Assembly (NCBI RefSeq): GCF_030272895.1
Contig: NZ_JALRNF010000019.1
Span: 1-64,000 of the forward strand
Direction: 5' to 3'
DNA length: 64,000 bases
Source of the DNA: Pseudomonas sp. BGr12
GTDB lineage: Bacteria > Pseudomonadota > Gammaproteobacteria > Pseudomonadales > Pseudomonadaceae
Under the pieces are notes generated by a model. The model searched no databases. It worked only from the letters and a program-made list of their open reading frames with translations, and had not been told where the DNA came from. The position numbers were made by a program, and so were the translations under genes. Positions within the stretch are counted from its first letter, which is position 1. Each line of letters starts with the position of its first letter. Shown piece after piece: positions 49,112-57,828 of this stretch.

Positions 49112-50140
49112 ATGGAGAACAATCAGCCCATTATCGTCAAACGCGTCAAGCGCTTTGGCGACGGCCATCACGGTGGCGCCTGGAAGATCGCCTTCGCCGA
49201 CTTCGCCACGGCGATGATGGCGTTCTTCCTGGTGCTCTGGCTGCTGTCCACGGCCACGCCGGAACAGAAGATCGCCATTGCCGGTTACTTCAAGGACCCG
49301 ATCGGCTTCTCCGAAAGCGGCACGCCCTATGTCATCGACCTGGGTGGCTCGCCCCAGCTGGCGCCGGAAAAGACCATTCACCCGGAATCGAAGTCCGAGC
49401 CGACCCCCGACACCAGCCTGCAACTGGACAAGGACAAGGTCGAGACCATGGCCGAGCAGGTCGAGCGTGAGCGCCTGGAGCTGCTGCTGCAGGAACTGCA
49501 GAACAAGGTCGAGGAAAATCCCCAGCTGCAGAAGTTCAAGGACCAGATCCTCTTCGAGATCACCCAAGACGGCCTGCGCATCCAGATCATGGACGCCGAG
49601 AACCGGCCGATGTTCGACCTGGGCAGCGCCCGTTTGCAGCCGTACTTCGAAGACATCCTGCTGGCCATGGCCGACACCATCAAGGCGGTGCCGAACAAGA
49701 TCAGCATCAGCGGCCATACCGATGCCAAGCCGTACGCCGGCACCGGTGAGTTCGGCAACTGGGAGCTTTCGGCCAACCGCGCCAATGCCGCACGGCGTGC
49801 GCTGGTCGCCGGGGGCTACCCGGACGCCCAGGTCGCCCGGGTGGTCGGTTATGCCTCGTCGTCGTTGTTCGACCGGGCCAACCCGCTCAATCCGGTCAAC
49901 CGCCGCATCGATATCATCGTCCTGACCAAGAAGGCCCAGCGCAGCATCGAGGGCGAGCAGACCCCGCCCGCCGCGCCGGCAGGCAGTCCGCCGGGTGCCA
50001 GTGCGCCGGCGTCGGGCGCTGCACAGGCCCCGGCAACCGCGGCGGCGAGCGAGCCAGAGCCGATGCAGCCACGGGAGCTGCGGCAGAAGCTGAACATCTT
50101 CGAAGATGGCGTGCTGAAGATGGATGAAAACAAGGAGTAG
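49112..50140 (+). CDS. motB: Flagellar motor stator protein MotB
   Basis: A protein of 342 residues. The single membrane helix contains the essential proton-binding Asp30 in AFADFATAMMAFFLVLWLL. An OmpA-like peptidoglycan-binding domain follows from about 150, with ISGHTDAKPYAGTGEFGNWE and NRRIDIIVL. The C-terminal tail is Ala/Pro-rich (PPAAPAGSPPGASAPASGAA). A perfect hairpin follows the stop. Confidence 0.97.
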   Translation: MENNQPIIVKRVKRFGDGHHGGAWKIAFADFATAMMAFFLVLWLLSTATPEQKIAIAGYFKDPIGFSESGTPYVIDLGGSPQLAPEKTIHPESKSEPTPDTSLQLDKDKVETMAEQVERERLELLLQELQNKVEENPQLQKFKDQILFEITQDGLRIQIMDAENRPMFDLGSARLQPYFEDILLAMADTIKAVPNKISISGHTDAKPYAGTGEFGNWELSANRANAARRALVAGGYPDAQVARVVGYASSSLFDRANPLNPVNRRIDIIVLTKKAQRSIEGEQTPPAAPAGSPPGASAPASGAAQAPATAAASEPEPMQPRELRQKLNIFEDGVLKMDENKE

Positions 50141-50156
50141 TCCAGCGCCAGGACGA

Positions 50157-50190
50157 CAACGCCCGTGAACAGCAATGTTCACGGGCGTTG
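50157..50190 (+). terminator. Hairpin terminator of motAB
   Basis: A perfect 14-base stem CAACGCCCGTGAAC / GTTCACGGGCGTTG with loop AGCAAT. The T run is weak (TTGTGC). It also lies 15 bases past the minus-strand TIR gene stop. Confidence 0.75.
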
Positions 50191-50204
50191 TGCATTTCGG
50201 GTGG

Positions 50205-50687
50205 TCAGAAACCGCGGCGGATCTTGGCTTTCAGGTCGGCGTGGAAGAAGTCGGCATTGGCCCGGTTGGTGGCATTGGCCTCGCTGCTGTCCTCGGTGAT
50301 CGCGCGCTTGAAGGTCTGTTCATCGTGGTAGGCGCGCACGTACAGGTCGATGTGCTCGCGTGAGCTCATGATCGGCCACTTCTCCAGGTAGCCGGGCAGC
50401 GGGCTTTCACCGCACTGGAACAGTGAGGCGCGGCGATGGGTGAGGGTCGCGGCCCCCAGTTGAAAAGGCACCCACCAGGCATCGGCGTTCTCCTGGGAAA
50501 GCACGGCGATCAGATGGGTGCAGTTGCTGAGGTTACGGCTGACCTGGCCGCTGATATCGTCGGTGGTCTGGTGGGTACCACTGTCGAACAGGTCCAAATG
50601 GGTCGGGATGCCTTCGAGCTTCAGGCGCTCGTTGATGATGAAGGCATCGAGGCGTTCCTGGTGGCGATAGCTGATGAACACAGGCAT
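50205..50687 (-). CDS. Orphan TIR-domain protein
   Basis: A protein of 160 residues that is almost entirely one TIR domain. Beta-1 starts at residue 3 (VFISYRHQERLDAF). LKLEGIPTHLDLFDSG gives the second strand and BB-loop region. LIAVLSQENADAWWVPFQLGAA holds the alpha-C region, where most NAD-cleaving TIR proteins have W-x-x-x-E; here the Glu position is Gln76. No partner nuclease or effector gene is adjacent. AGGAGGT lies nine to ten bases before the ATG, deciding the start. Its biological role is unknown; NADase, scaffold or phage-defence roles are all possible. Confidence 0.8.
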   Translation of the reverse strand: MPVFISYRHQERLDAFIINERLKLEGIPTHLDLFDSGTHQTTDDISGQVSRNLSNCTHLIAVLSQENADAWWVPFQLGAATLTHRRASLFQCGESPLPGYLEKWPIMSSREHIDLYVRAYHDEQTFKRAITEDSSEANATNRANADFFHADLKAKIRRGF

Positions 50688-50746
50688 CAGGCGCGACCTC
50701 CTGCGGCACAGGCAAGGCGGGAGATGGGCAAGGATGTGATTGTCAT
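50687..50746 (-). CDS. Possible 19-residue leader ORF coupled to the TIR gene
   Basis: ATG at 50746 with AAAGGA seven bases upstream opens a short frame MTITSLPISRLACAAGGRA, whose stop TGA overlaps the TIR ATG by one base (TGATG). The TIR ribosome-binding site lies inside it. It may be a translational coupling device, or chance. The rest of the 261-base gap between the TIR gene and rsgA shows only a 7-base hairpin at 50919-50937. Confidence 0.3.
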   Translation of the reverse strand: MTITSLPISRLACAAGGRA

Positions 50747-50918
50747 TGTTGATTCCTTTCATGCGCAGGGCATGGTGATGGTTCGCGTCGTGCTGGCGAA
50801 CCTGAAAGGCGACAATCAGTGAAAGCATTGATGACAGCAAGGGACCACCCGTAATCAAGAGTGATCCTACTGCGGCTGGTAACTTTTCTTGCAGATAAGC
50901 CCTACAGGCAGAGGGGAT

Positions 50919-50937
50919 GAGGCTCTTGGCGAGCCTC
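50919..50937 (-). terminator. Weak hairpin after rsgA
   Basis: GAGGCTC / GAGCCTC stem of seven bases with a five-base loop, 11 bases past the rsgA stop, without a clear T run. Confidence 0.35.
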
Positions 50938-50948
50938 TCGGCGTCATC

Positions 50949-51980
50949 TCAATAGGTGTCTTGAGGCAGGCTGGCGATGATCGAACGGTAGCTGTTCATC
51001 CGTTGCTGCTGGACACGGCCGTCTTCCAGGGCCTTGAGCAGGGCGCAGCCCGGCTCGCGGTCGTGCTTGCAGTCGCGGAAGCGGCAGGTGCCGAGCAGCT
51101 CGCTGAACTCGATGAAGCCGGCCTCGACATCGGCGCGGCTGACGTGGACCAGGCCGAACTCGCGAATCCCCGGCGAGTCGATCAGTTCACCGCCACCCGG
51201 GAAGTGATAAAGGCGCGCAGTCGTAGTGGTGTGCGTACCCTGGCCGGACCATTCGGAAAGATCGCCCACCCGCGTCTGCACATCGGGCAGCAGGCTGTTG
51301 ACCAGCGACGACTTGCCGACCCCGGACTGACCGACGAACACGCTGATGTGACCATCCAGTTGCGCCTGCAGTTGCTGCATGCCGTCGCCGTGGTGGGCGG
51401 AGACCTCCAGCACGGGATAACCCAGTTGCCGGTACACCGCCAGCAGCGCGTTGAGCGCCGGGGCGTTCTGTTCGTTGATCAGGTCGGCCTTGTTGAGCAG
51501 CAGCAAGGGGCGGATGCCGGCGTGCTCGGCCGCCACCAGGTAGCGGTCGATCAGGTTGGCGTGGGGCTCTGGCGCCGGGGCAAAGACGATCACGATCAGG
51601 TCGACGTTGGCCGCCACCGGCTTGAGCTGGCCACGGCTGTCGGGGCGGCACAGTTCGGTGCTGCGCGGCATCTGCGCGACGATCACGCCGATACCCTGGT
51701 TGCCGGCGCGCCAGACCACCCGGTCGCCGGTGACCAGGGCCGGCAGGTTGGCGCGCAGGTGGCAGCGGAATACCTGGCCGGCCTCTTCGCCGTCCTGGGC
51801 CTCGACCTCGACCTGCACGCCAAAGTGGGCGATGACCAGGCCCAGCTGTTCCGGCCCGAGGTCACCGCCTTCGAGCTCCTTCAGGGCCTGTTGTTCGCGT
51901 TTGGCGGCGCGGGCAGCGCGTTCACCCTGGATTTTTTCGATCCGCCAGTTCTGGCGGCGATTGAGCTGGCGTTTGGCCAT
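50949..51980 (-). CDS. rsgA: Ribosome small-subunit-dependent GTPase RsgA
   Basis: A circularly permuted GTPase of 343 residues for late 30S maturation. The N-terminal OB-fold is followed by G4 LLLNKADL near 170, G1 [15 protein letters not shown] near 220 and G3 DSPG near 270. The C-terminal zinc knuckle is [14 protein letters not shown]. The start at 51980 has GGAACC upstream. It is divergent from orn, as in many gammaproteobacteria. Confidence 0.96.
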   Translation of the reverse strand: MAKRQLNRRQNWRIEKIQGERAARAAKREQQALKELEGGDLGPEQLGLVIAHFGVQVEVEAQDGEEAGQVFRCHLRANLPALVTGDRVVWRAGNQGIGVIVAQMPRSTELCRPDSRGQLKPVAANVDLIVIVFAPAPEPHANLIDRYLVAAEHAGIRPLLLLNKADLINEQNAPALNALLAVYRQLGYPVLEVSAHHGDGMQQLQAQLDGHISVFVGQSGVGKSSLVNSLLPDVQTRVGDLSEWSGQGTHTTTTARLYHFPGGGELIDSPGIREFGLVHVSRADVEAGFIEFSELLGTCRFRDCKHDREPGCALLKALEDGRVQQQRMNSYRSIIASLPQDTY

Positions 51981-52071
51981 GAAGGTTCCGTGTTCGACAA
52001 GCATTATTAAACGGCGAAGAGTTTAGCACGCTCCACTAGGCTAAACTGCGCTCCTACCGAGGAGCAGAATC

Positions 52072-52626
52072 ATGCAGAACCCACAGAACCTGATCTGGAT
52101 CGACCTGGAAATGACCGGTCTGGATCCGGACCACGACGTCATCATCGAGATGGCCACCATCGTCACCGACAGTGACCTGAACACCCTGGCCGAAGGCCCG
52201 GTGATCGCCATTCACCACAGCGACGAAGTGCTGGCGCGCATGGACGAGTGGAACACCCGCACCCACGGCGCGTCGGGCCTGACCCAGCGCGTGCGCGACA
52301 GCAAGGTGAGCATGGCCGAAGCCGAGGCGCAGACCATCGCCTTCCTCGAGCAATGGGTGCCCAAGGGCAAGTCGCCGATCTGCGGCAACAGCATCTGCCA
52401 GGACCGCCGTTTCCTGTATCGCCACATGCGTGGCCTGGAAACCTACTTCCACTACCGCAACCTCGATGTCTCGACCCTCAAGGAGCTGGCTGCGCGCTGG
52501 GCGCCGGAGGTTCGCGACAGCTTCAAGAAGGGCAACACCCACCTGGCGCTGGATGACATCCGCGAGTCGATCAACGAGCTTCGCCACTACCGCGAGCACT
52601 TCATCAAGCCTTTCGCCAAGCCTTGA
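52072..52626 (+). CDS. orn: Oligoribonuclease
   Basis: A DEDDh exonuclease of 184 residues that degrades 2-5 nucleotide RNAs and, in Pseudomonas, pGpG from c-di-GMP turnover. Motifs: [12 protein letters not shown] (ExoI), [10 protein letters not shown] region (ExoII), and [18 protein letters not shown] (ExoIII). GAGGAG precedes the ATG by seven bases, with TAAACT at 52042 as a candidate -10. Confidence 0.97.
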   Translation: MQNPQNLIWIDLEMTGLDPDHDVIIEMATIVTDSDLNTLAEGPVIAIHHSDEVLARMDEWNTRTHGASGLTQRVRDSKVSMAEAEAQTIAFLEQWVPKGKSPICGNSICQDRRFLYRHMRGLETYFHYRNLDVSTLKELAARWAPEVRDSFKKGNTHLALDDIRESINELRHYREHFIKPFAKP

Positions 52627-52726
52627 TACAGACGCCGCGGGGTTGTCTGCACAATCCACGCGGCGCCCTCTTTTGGTGCTTGAGGCAACTGGTTAGACTG
52701 CGCGCCCTTTTGCACGGATCTGCGCC

Positions 52727-53338
52727 ATGTTGTTGATGCTCTACCTCATTGCCATCACCGCCGAAGCCATGACCGGCGCGCTGTCTGCCGGGCGCCGCGG
52801 CATGGACTGGTTTGGCGTGGTGCTGATCGCCTGCATCACCGCCCTGGGCGGCGGGTCGGTGCGCGACGTGTTGCTGGGGCATTACCCGCTGACCTGGGTC
52901 AAGCACCCGGAATACCTGGTACTGACCAGCTTTGCTGCGCTGATGACCATCTTCATCGCGCCATTGATGCGCCATTTGCGCTCATTGTTCCTGGTGCTCG
53001 ATGCGCTGGGGCTGGTGGCCTTTACCCTGATCGGTTGCATGACCGCATTGGAGATGGGGCAGGGGATGCTGGTGGCATCCATCAGCGGGGTGATCACCGG
53101 GGTGTTTGGCGGAATCCTGCGGGATATCTTCTGTAACGATATTCCGCTGATCTTCCGCCGGGAGCTGTATGCCAGCGTGTCCTTCGCGGCGGCCTGGTTC
53201 TACCTGGGCTGCGTCTACTTCAAGGTGCCTGGCGAGCAGGCGATCCTGCTGACCCTGTTCGGTGGCTTCCTGCTGCGCCTGCTGGCCATTCGTTTTCACT
53301 GGGAAATGCCGAAGTTTCATTACAACGACGAGCATTGA
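52727..53338 (+). CDS. TRIC/UPF0126-family membrane channel
   Basis: A membrane protein of 203 residues with seven likely helices in two UPF0126 repeats. Each repeat has the glycine-rich block: ALGGGSVRDVLLGHYPLTW near 45 and GVFGGILRDIFCNDIPLIF near 125. Such proteins form trimeric intracellular-cation-type channels; their physiological ion in bacteria is unsettled. TAGACT at 52694 is a candidate -10. Confidence 0.92.
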   Translation: MLLMLYLIAITAEAMTGALSAGRRGMDWFGVVLIACITALGGGSVRDVLLGHYPLTWVKHPEYLVLTSFAALMTIFIAPLMRHLRSLFLVLDALGLVAFTLIGCMTALEMGQGMLVASISGVITGVFGGILRDIFCNDIPLIFRRELYASVSFAAAWFYLGCVYFKVPGEQAILLTLFGGFLLRLLAIRFHWEMPKFHYNDEH

Positions 53339-53348
53339 TCGGCGTTCT

Positions 53349-53935
53349 GGCCACATCGCCGGCATTGCCGGCTCCCACAGGAATTTCCGTCTGTCTGCGA
53401 TGACCTTGTGGGAGCAACTGTCTTTGTGGGAGCTGGCGCAGCCTGCGAACGACTGCGCAGCAGTCGCAATCGGTTCAGCTCGGTGGGTCTGAAGGAATTG
53501 CGTCGACAGGTTTTGCGGCCGTTTCACGGCCGATCGCAGCCTGGCGGCAGCTCCCACAGATACCCGGCAATCGCCTACCGACCGTAGGAGCTGGCGCAGC
53601 CTGCGATCGGCTGCGCAGCAGTCGCAATCGGTTCAGCTCGGTGGGTCTGAAGGAATTGCGTCGACAGGTTTTGCGGCCGTTTCACGGCCGATCGCAGCCT
53701 GGCGGCAGCTCCCACAGATACCCGGCAATCGCCTACCGACCGTAGGAGCTGGCGTAGCCTGCGATCGGCTGCGCAGCAGTCGCAATCGGTTCAGCTCGGT
53801 GGGTCTGAAGGAATTGCGTCGACAGGTTTTGCGGCCGTTTCACGGCCGATCGCAGCCTGGCGGCAGCTCCCACAGATACCCGGCAATCGCCTACCGACCG
53901 TAGGAGCTGGCGTAGCCTGCGAAAGCCGCGCCGCG
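53349..53935. repeat. Tandem array of three 158-base REP-containing units
   Basis: The 600 bases between the convergent TRIC and queG genes hold no gene. CAGTCGCAATCGGTTCAGCT begins at 53461, 53619 and 53777, a constant 158-base period, and the copies are almost identical (one C/T difference seen at the GGCGCAGCC/GGCGTAGCC position). Each unit contains inverted REP-like arms (GGAGCTGGCG and CGGCAGCTCC). More diverged REP pieces fill 53349-53432. The period is not a multiple of three, so open frames through it are accidental. Confidence 0.93.
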
Positions 53936-53938
53936 GTT

Positions 53939-55009
53939 TCAGCCAGGTTGCCGCTCGGCATGTTGGCGCAGCGCCCATGCCACATGCTCGCGCACCAGCT
54001 CCGACGGGTAGTCCTGCCGCGCCTTGAGCGCCTCCAGTACCGGGATGGTCGACGGCGCGTTGCCCAGTCCCACCGCCAGATTGCGTAGCCAGCGTTCGTA
54101 GCCGGCCCGACGTAGTGGCGAGCCTTCGGTGTTGCCGAGGAAGGTGGCCTCATCCCACATGAACAGCTGCGCAAGGTCGGCGCTGTCCAGGTTGTGCCGG
54201 GGCTGGAAGTCGCTCTCGCCGGTGGGCCGGGCGAAACGGTTCCACGGGCAGACGATCTGGCAGTCGTCGCAGCCGAACACCCGGTTGCCGATCAGGGCGC
54301 GCAATTCTTCCGGAATGGCGTTTTTCAGCTCGATGGTCAGGTAGGAGATGCAGCGCCGCGCATCCAGCACGTACGGACCGACGAAGGCGCCGGTGGGGCA
54401 GATGTCCAGGCAGGCGCTGCAACGGCCGCAATGCTCGCTGGCCTGTGGCGGATCGACCGGTAGCGGCAGGTCGACGAACAGTTCGGCGAGAAAGAAGTAA
54501 CTGCCGGCCTTGCGATTGAGCAGCAGGGTGTTCTTGCCGATCCAGCCCAGGCCGGCCTGTTCGGCGATGGCTTTTTCCAGCACCGGAGCACTGTCGACGA
54601 AGGCGCGAAAGCCGAACGGGCCGATTTCCTTCTGGATGCGCTCGGCCAGGTGCTGCACGCGCTTGCGGATCAGCTTGTGGTAGTCGCGGCCCAGGGCATA
54701 GCGGGAAATGTAGGCCTTCTGCGGATGGGCCAGTTGCTGGGCCATGCGGGTGTCGCCGGGCAGGTAGTCCATGCGCAGGGAGATCACGCGCAGGGTGCCC
54801 GGCACCAGTTCGTCCGGGTGCGAGCGCTTGCTGCCATGGGCGCCCATGTAGTCCATTTCACCGTGGTAGCCAGCTGCCAGCCAGCGCTCCAGGTGCTGCT
54901 CGTGCTCGGCCAGGTCCACCCCGGCGATACCGACATGGGCAAAGCCGAGTTCTTTGCCCCATTGCTTTATGGCGTGGGCAAGTGCAGGAAGATCGGGAGC
55001 AACAGGCAT
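53939..55009 (-). CDS. queG: Epoxyqueuosine reductase QueG
   Basis: A cobalamin and two-4Fe-4S enzyme of 356 residues that makes the last step of queuosine in tRNA. FVDSAPVLEKAIAEQAGLGWIGKNT near 130 holds the catalytic Asp. Cluster ligands appear in CGRCSACLDICPTGAF near 195 and CDDCQIVCPWN near 250. A HEAT-like C-terminus binds tRNA. It is divergent from nnrD, the usual neighbour of queG. Confidence 0.96.
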   Translation of the reverse strand: MPVAPDLPALAHAIKQWGKELGFAHVGIAGVDLAEHEQHLERWLAAGYHGEMDYMGAHGSKRSHPDELVPGTLRVISLRMDYLPGDTRMAQQLAHPQKAYISRYALGRDYHKLIRKRVQHLAERIQKEIGPFGFRAFVDSAPVLEKAIAEQAGLGWIGKNTLLLNRKAGSYFFLAELFVDLPLPVDPPQASEHCGRCSACLDICPTGAFVGPYVLDARRCISYLTIELKNAIPEELRALIGNRVFGCDDCQIVCPWNRFARPTGESDFQPRHNLDSADLAQLFMWDEATFLGNTEGSPLRRAGYERWLRNLAVGLGNAPSTIPVLEALKARQDYPSELVREHVAWALRQHAERQPG

Positions 55010-55072
55010 GGGAAATAAGGCAACACGGACTCAGGTGCGTATAATTCTGCCAGACATCGGAGCCTTTGACCC

Positions 55073-55933
55073 ATGCCTCAGACCAAACACCCGACCAACC
55101 AGGCAAGAATCCTCACCCGCAGTACCCTGGTGCCCCTCGCGCCGCGCCAGCTTTCGGCGCAGAAAGGTGACTTCGGCCATGTGCTGGTGATCGGCGGCGA
55201 CTGTGGCACGGGCGGCGCGGTCCTGCTCAGTGCCGAAGCGGCGTTGCGCTGTGGTGCCGGCCTGGTGTCACTGGCCACCCGTAGCGAGCATGTGCCGGCT
55301 GCCCTGGCGCGCTTGCCGGAGGTGATGAGCCTGGGCGTGCACTCGGCCAATCAGATGGTAACGCCGCTGGAGCGCGCATCAGTGCTGGTGGTCGGCCCCG
55401 GGCTTGGGCAGGCAGCGTGGGGGCGTAGCCTGCTGTCGGCGGCGGCCGGTGTGCAGATGCCCCAGGTGTGGGATGCCGACGCCCTCAACCTGCTGGCGCG
55501 CGCACCCTTGCCGCTGCACGCGGCCAGCATGATCACCCCGCACCCGGGCGAGGCCGCGCGGCTGCTGGGCATTTCCACCGAGGCGGTGCAGGCGGATCGA
55601 GCGGGCGCGGCGCGCAAACTGGCGCGCAAGTACGCGGTGGTCTGTGTGCTCAAGGGCGCGGGCACCCTGGTGGCCGATCCGGCCGGGCAACTGGCGCTGT
55701 GCGAGCGCGGGCATCCGGCCATGGCCGGGGCCGGCCTTGGCGATGTGCTCAGCGGTGTGCTGGCCGCCTTGCTGGCCCAGGGGATGTCGAGCTGGGATGC
55801 GGCCTGTCTCGGTGTCTGGCTGCACGCCTGCGCCGGTGAGCGCCTGGGCGAGCAGGGTCGTGGATTGGCTGCCAGTGATCTGGTTCCGGTCATTCGTCAT
55901 TTATTGGAGGAGCATTCAGCGTGTCAGGTGTAA
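55073..55933 (+). CDS. nnrD: ADP-dependent NAD(P)H-hydrate dehydratase, single-domain
   Basis: A ribokinase-like protein of 286 residues that repairs hydrated NAD(P)H. HVLVIGGDCGTGGAVLLSAEAALRCGAGL near 37 and AMAGAGLGDVLSGVLAALLAQG near 222 are the family blocks. Enterobacterial YjeF/Nnr is about 515 residues with an N-terminal epimerase (NnrE) domain that is absent here, and the 63 bases upstream hold no remnant of it. TATAAT at 55040 is a likely -10. It overlaps tsaE by 13 bases. Confidence 0.93.
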   Translation: MPQTKHPTNQARILTRSTLVPLAPRQLSAQKGDFGHVLVIGGDCGTGGAVLLSAEAALRCGAGLVSLATRSEHVPAALARLPEVMSLGVHSANQMVTPLERASVLVVGPGLGQAAWGRSLLSAAAGVQMPQVWDADALNLLARAPLPLHAASMITPHPGEAARLLGISTEAVQADRAGAARKLARKYAVVCVLKGAGTLVADPAGQLALCERGHPAMAGAGLGDVLSGVLAALLAQGMSSWDAACLGVWLHACAGERLGEQGRGLAASDLVPVIRHLLEEHSACQV

Positions 55934-56391
55934 CCCTGTTTCTGGCCGACGAAGCGGCCACCGTCGACTTCGGCAAGCGTATCGCCGAAGTGACCAAAGG
56001 CCACGGCGTGATTTTTCTTGAAGGCGACCTGGGGGCGGGCAAGACCACCCTGTCGCGCGGCATCATCCGCGGCCTTGGGCACACCGGCGCGGTCAAGAGC
56101 CCGACCTTCACCGTGGTCGAGCCCTACACGATCGGCGATACCCACGCCTACCACTTCGACCTCTACCGCCTGGTCGACCCGGAGGAGCTGGAGTTTCTCG
56201 GTATCCGCGACTATTTCGAGGGCGATGCGCTGTGCCTGTTCGAATGGCCCGAAAAAGGGGCGGGTATTTTGCCAAAGCCCGACCTGACCATTACCATAAG
56301 CCCCCAGGCGGGCGGTCGTTCGCTCAAGCTGTCGCCGCAGGGGGCGCGTGGCGAAGCCTGGTGTGCCGTTCTGGCCTTGGAATTCAAATAG
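55921..56391 (+). CDS. tsaE: tRNA threonylcarbamoyladenosine biosynthesis ATPase TsaE
   Basis: A P-loop ATPase of 156 residues that recycles the TsaBD complex in t6A synthesis. Walker A is EGDLGAGKTTLSRG near 37, followed by VKSPTFTVVEPY and HFDLYRL. The start is GTG at 55921 with GGAGGAG nine bases upstream, inside the end of nnrD. The amidase gene follows immediately. Confidence 0.95.
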   Translation: MSGVTLFLADEAATVDFGKRIAEVTKGHGVIFLEGDLGAGKTTLSRGIIRGLGHTGAVKSPTFTVVEPYTIGDTHAYHFDLYRLVDPEELEFLGIRDYFEGDALCLFEWPEKGAGILPKPDLTITISPQAGGRSLKLSPQGARGEAWCAVLALEFK

Positions 56392-56406
56392 AAAATGGGG
56401 ATAGGT

Positions 56407-57828
56407 ATGCGCATTCGCGCAGTGGTTGCGGTCGTAGGATTGCTGCTTACGGCGGTAACTGTTGATGCTCTGGCCGCCGTCACGCAAGTCAAAAGCATGC
56501 GTTTGTGGCGAGCGCCGGATAACACACGGCTGGTGTTCGACCTCTCGGGGCCGGTTCAGCACAGCGTGTTTACCCTGAGTGCCCCGGATCGCCTGGTCAT
56601 CGACATCAACGGTGCGACCCTGGCCGCCCCGTTGACGGTATCGACCTCCAACACCCCGATTACCAGCGTGCGCTCGGCCCAGCGCACGCCTACCGACCTG
56701 CGCGTGGTGGTCGACCTGAACAAGTCGGTCACCCCCAAGAGCTTTATCCTGACGCCGAACGCCCAGTACGGCAACCGCCTGGTGGTCGACCTGTATGACC
56801 AGGCCGCGGATGCCGCGCCGCCGCCACCGACCCCGGCCTCTCCGGTTGCCACCGCCCCGGCCGTGCCGGTCACACCTGCGCAGCCGGCGATCAAGCTCAC
56901 TCCGGTTCCTAGCGGCAAGCGTGACATCGTCATTGCCATCGACGCCGGCCATGGCGGCGAAGACCCGGGTGCTTCCGGCTCCAGGGGGCAGCATGAGAAA
57001 GACATCGTGCTGCAGATCGCCAAGGAGCTGCAGCGCCAGATCAACAGCGAGAAAGGGTTCCGCGCCGAACTGACGCGTACCGGCGACTACTTCATTCCGC
57101 TGCGCAAACGTACCGAGATCGCCCGCAAGAAGGGCGCCGACCTGTTCATCTCGATCCACGCCGACGCCGCGCCGTCCAAGGCCGCCTTCGGCGCCTCGGT
57201 GTTCGCCCTGTCCGACCGTGGTGCAACCTCCGAGACCGCGCGCTGGCTGGCCGACAGCGAAAACCGTTCGGACCTGATCGGCGGTGCCGGCAACGTCAGC
57301 CTCGACGACAAGGACCGCATGCTCGCGGGTGTACTGCTCGACCTGTCGATGACCGCATCGCTCAGTTCCAGCCTGAACGTCGGGCAGAAGGTCCTGGGTA
57401 ACATGGGCCGGGTCACGCCGCTGCACAAGCGCCGGGTCGAACAGGCAGGCTTCATGGTGCTGAAGTCTCCGGATATCCCGTCGATCCTGGTGGAAACCGG
57501 CTTCATCTCCAACGCCAACGAGGCGGCCAAGCTGGCCACCCCGAGCCACCAGCAGTCCCTGGCGCGCTCGATTCACAGTGGCGTGCGCCAGTTCTTCCAG
57601 CAGAACCCGCCGCCGGGCACCTACATCGCCTTCCTGCGTGACAGCGGCAAGATCGCCCAGGGGCCCCGCGAGCACAGTGTGCGTCCGGGCGAGACCCTGG
57701 CCATGATCGCGGTGCGCTACCAGGTCAACATTGCCAACCTGCGCTCGGCCAACAACCTCAAGACCGATGAATTGAAAGTCGGCCAGAGCCTGAGCATCCC
57801 CAGCACTGCCCTGGCGGCCCAGCAATGA
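56407..57828 (+). CDS. amiB: Periplasmic N-acetylmuramoyl-L-alanine amidase (AmiB/AmiC type)
   Basis: A protein of about 473 residues. A signal peptide covers about 1-23. An AMIN domain follows ([20 protein letters not shown]), then a Pro/Ala linker, the amidase_3 catalytic domain ([16 protein letters not shown] near 180, zinc His and Glu; [13 protein letters not shown] near 365) and a C-terminal LysM motif ([16 protein letters not shown]). It splits septal peptidoglycan. ATG 56407 has GGGGA at five bases; ATG 56395, four bases past the tsaE stop, lacks a site. Its end overlaps mutL by four bases. Confidence 0.93.
   Translation: MRIRAVVAVVGLLLTAVTVDALAAVTQVKSMRLWRAPDNTRLVFDLSGPVQHSVFTLSAPDRLVIDINGATLAAPLTVSTSNTPITSVRSAQRTPTDLRVVVDLNKSVTPKSFILTPNAQYGNRLVVDLYDQAADAAPPPPTPASPVATAPAVPVTPAQPAIKLTPVPSGKRDIVIAIDAGHGGEDPGASGSRGQHEKDIVLQIAKELQRQINSEKGFRAELTRTGDYFIPLRKRTEIARKKGADLFISIHADAAPSKAAFGASVFALSDRGATSETARWLADSENRSDLIGGAGNVSLDDKDRMLAGVLLDLSMTASLSSSLNVGQKVLGNMGRVTPLHKRRVEQAGFMVLKSPDIPSILVETGFISNANEAAKLATPSHQQSLARSIHSGVRQFFQQNPPPGTYIAFLRDSGKIAQGPREHSVRPGETLAMIAVRYQVNIANLRSANNLKTDELKVGQSLSIPSTALAAQQ

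Noticed and set aside
48251..50182. 643-codon open frame antisense to motA-motB
   Set aside because: The plus strand encodes clear MotA and MotB; the antisense protein has no motifs.
50205..50687. Complete TIR-based defence system such as Thoeris
   Set aside because: No neighbouring sirtuin-like or other effector gene; flanks are motB and rsgA.
53461..53934. Possible CRISPR array
   Set aside because: The repeats are 158 bases, directly adjacent and without unique spacers; no cas genes are present.
53733..53978. Small proteins encoded in the 158-base repeats
   Set aside because: The period is not a multiple of three and the frames differ between copies; sequence is REP-derived.
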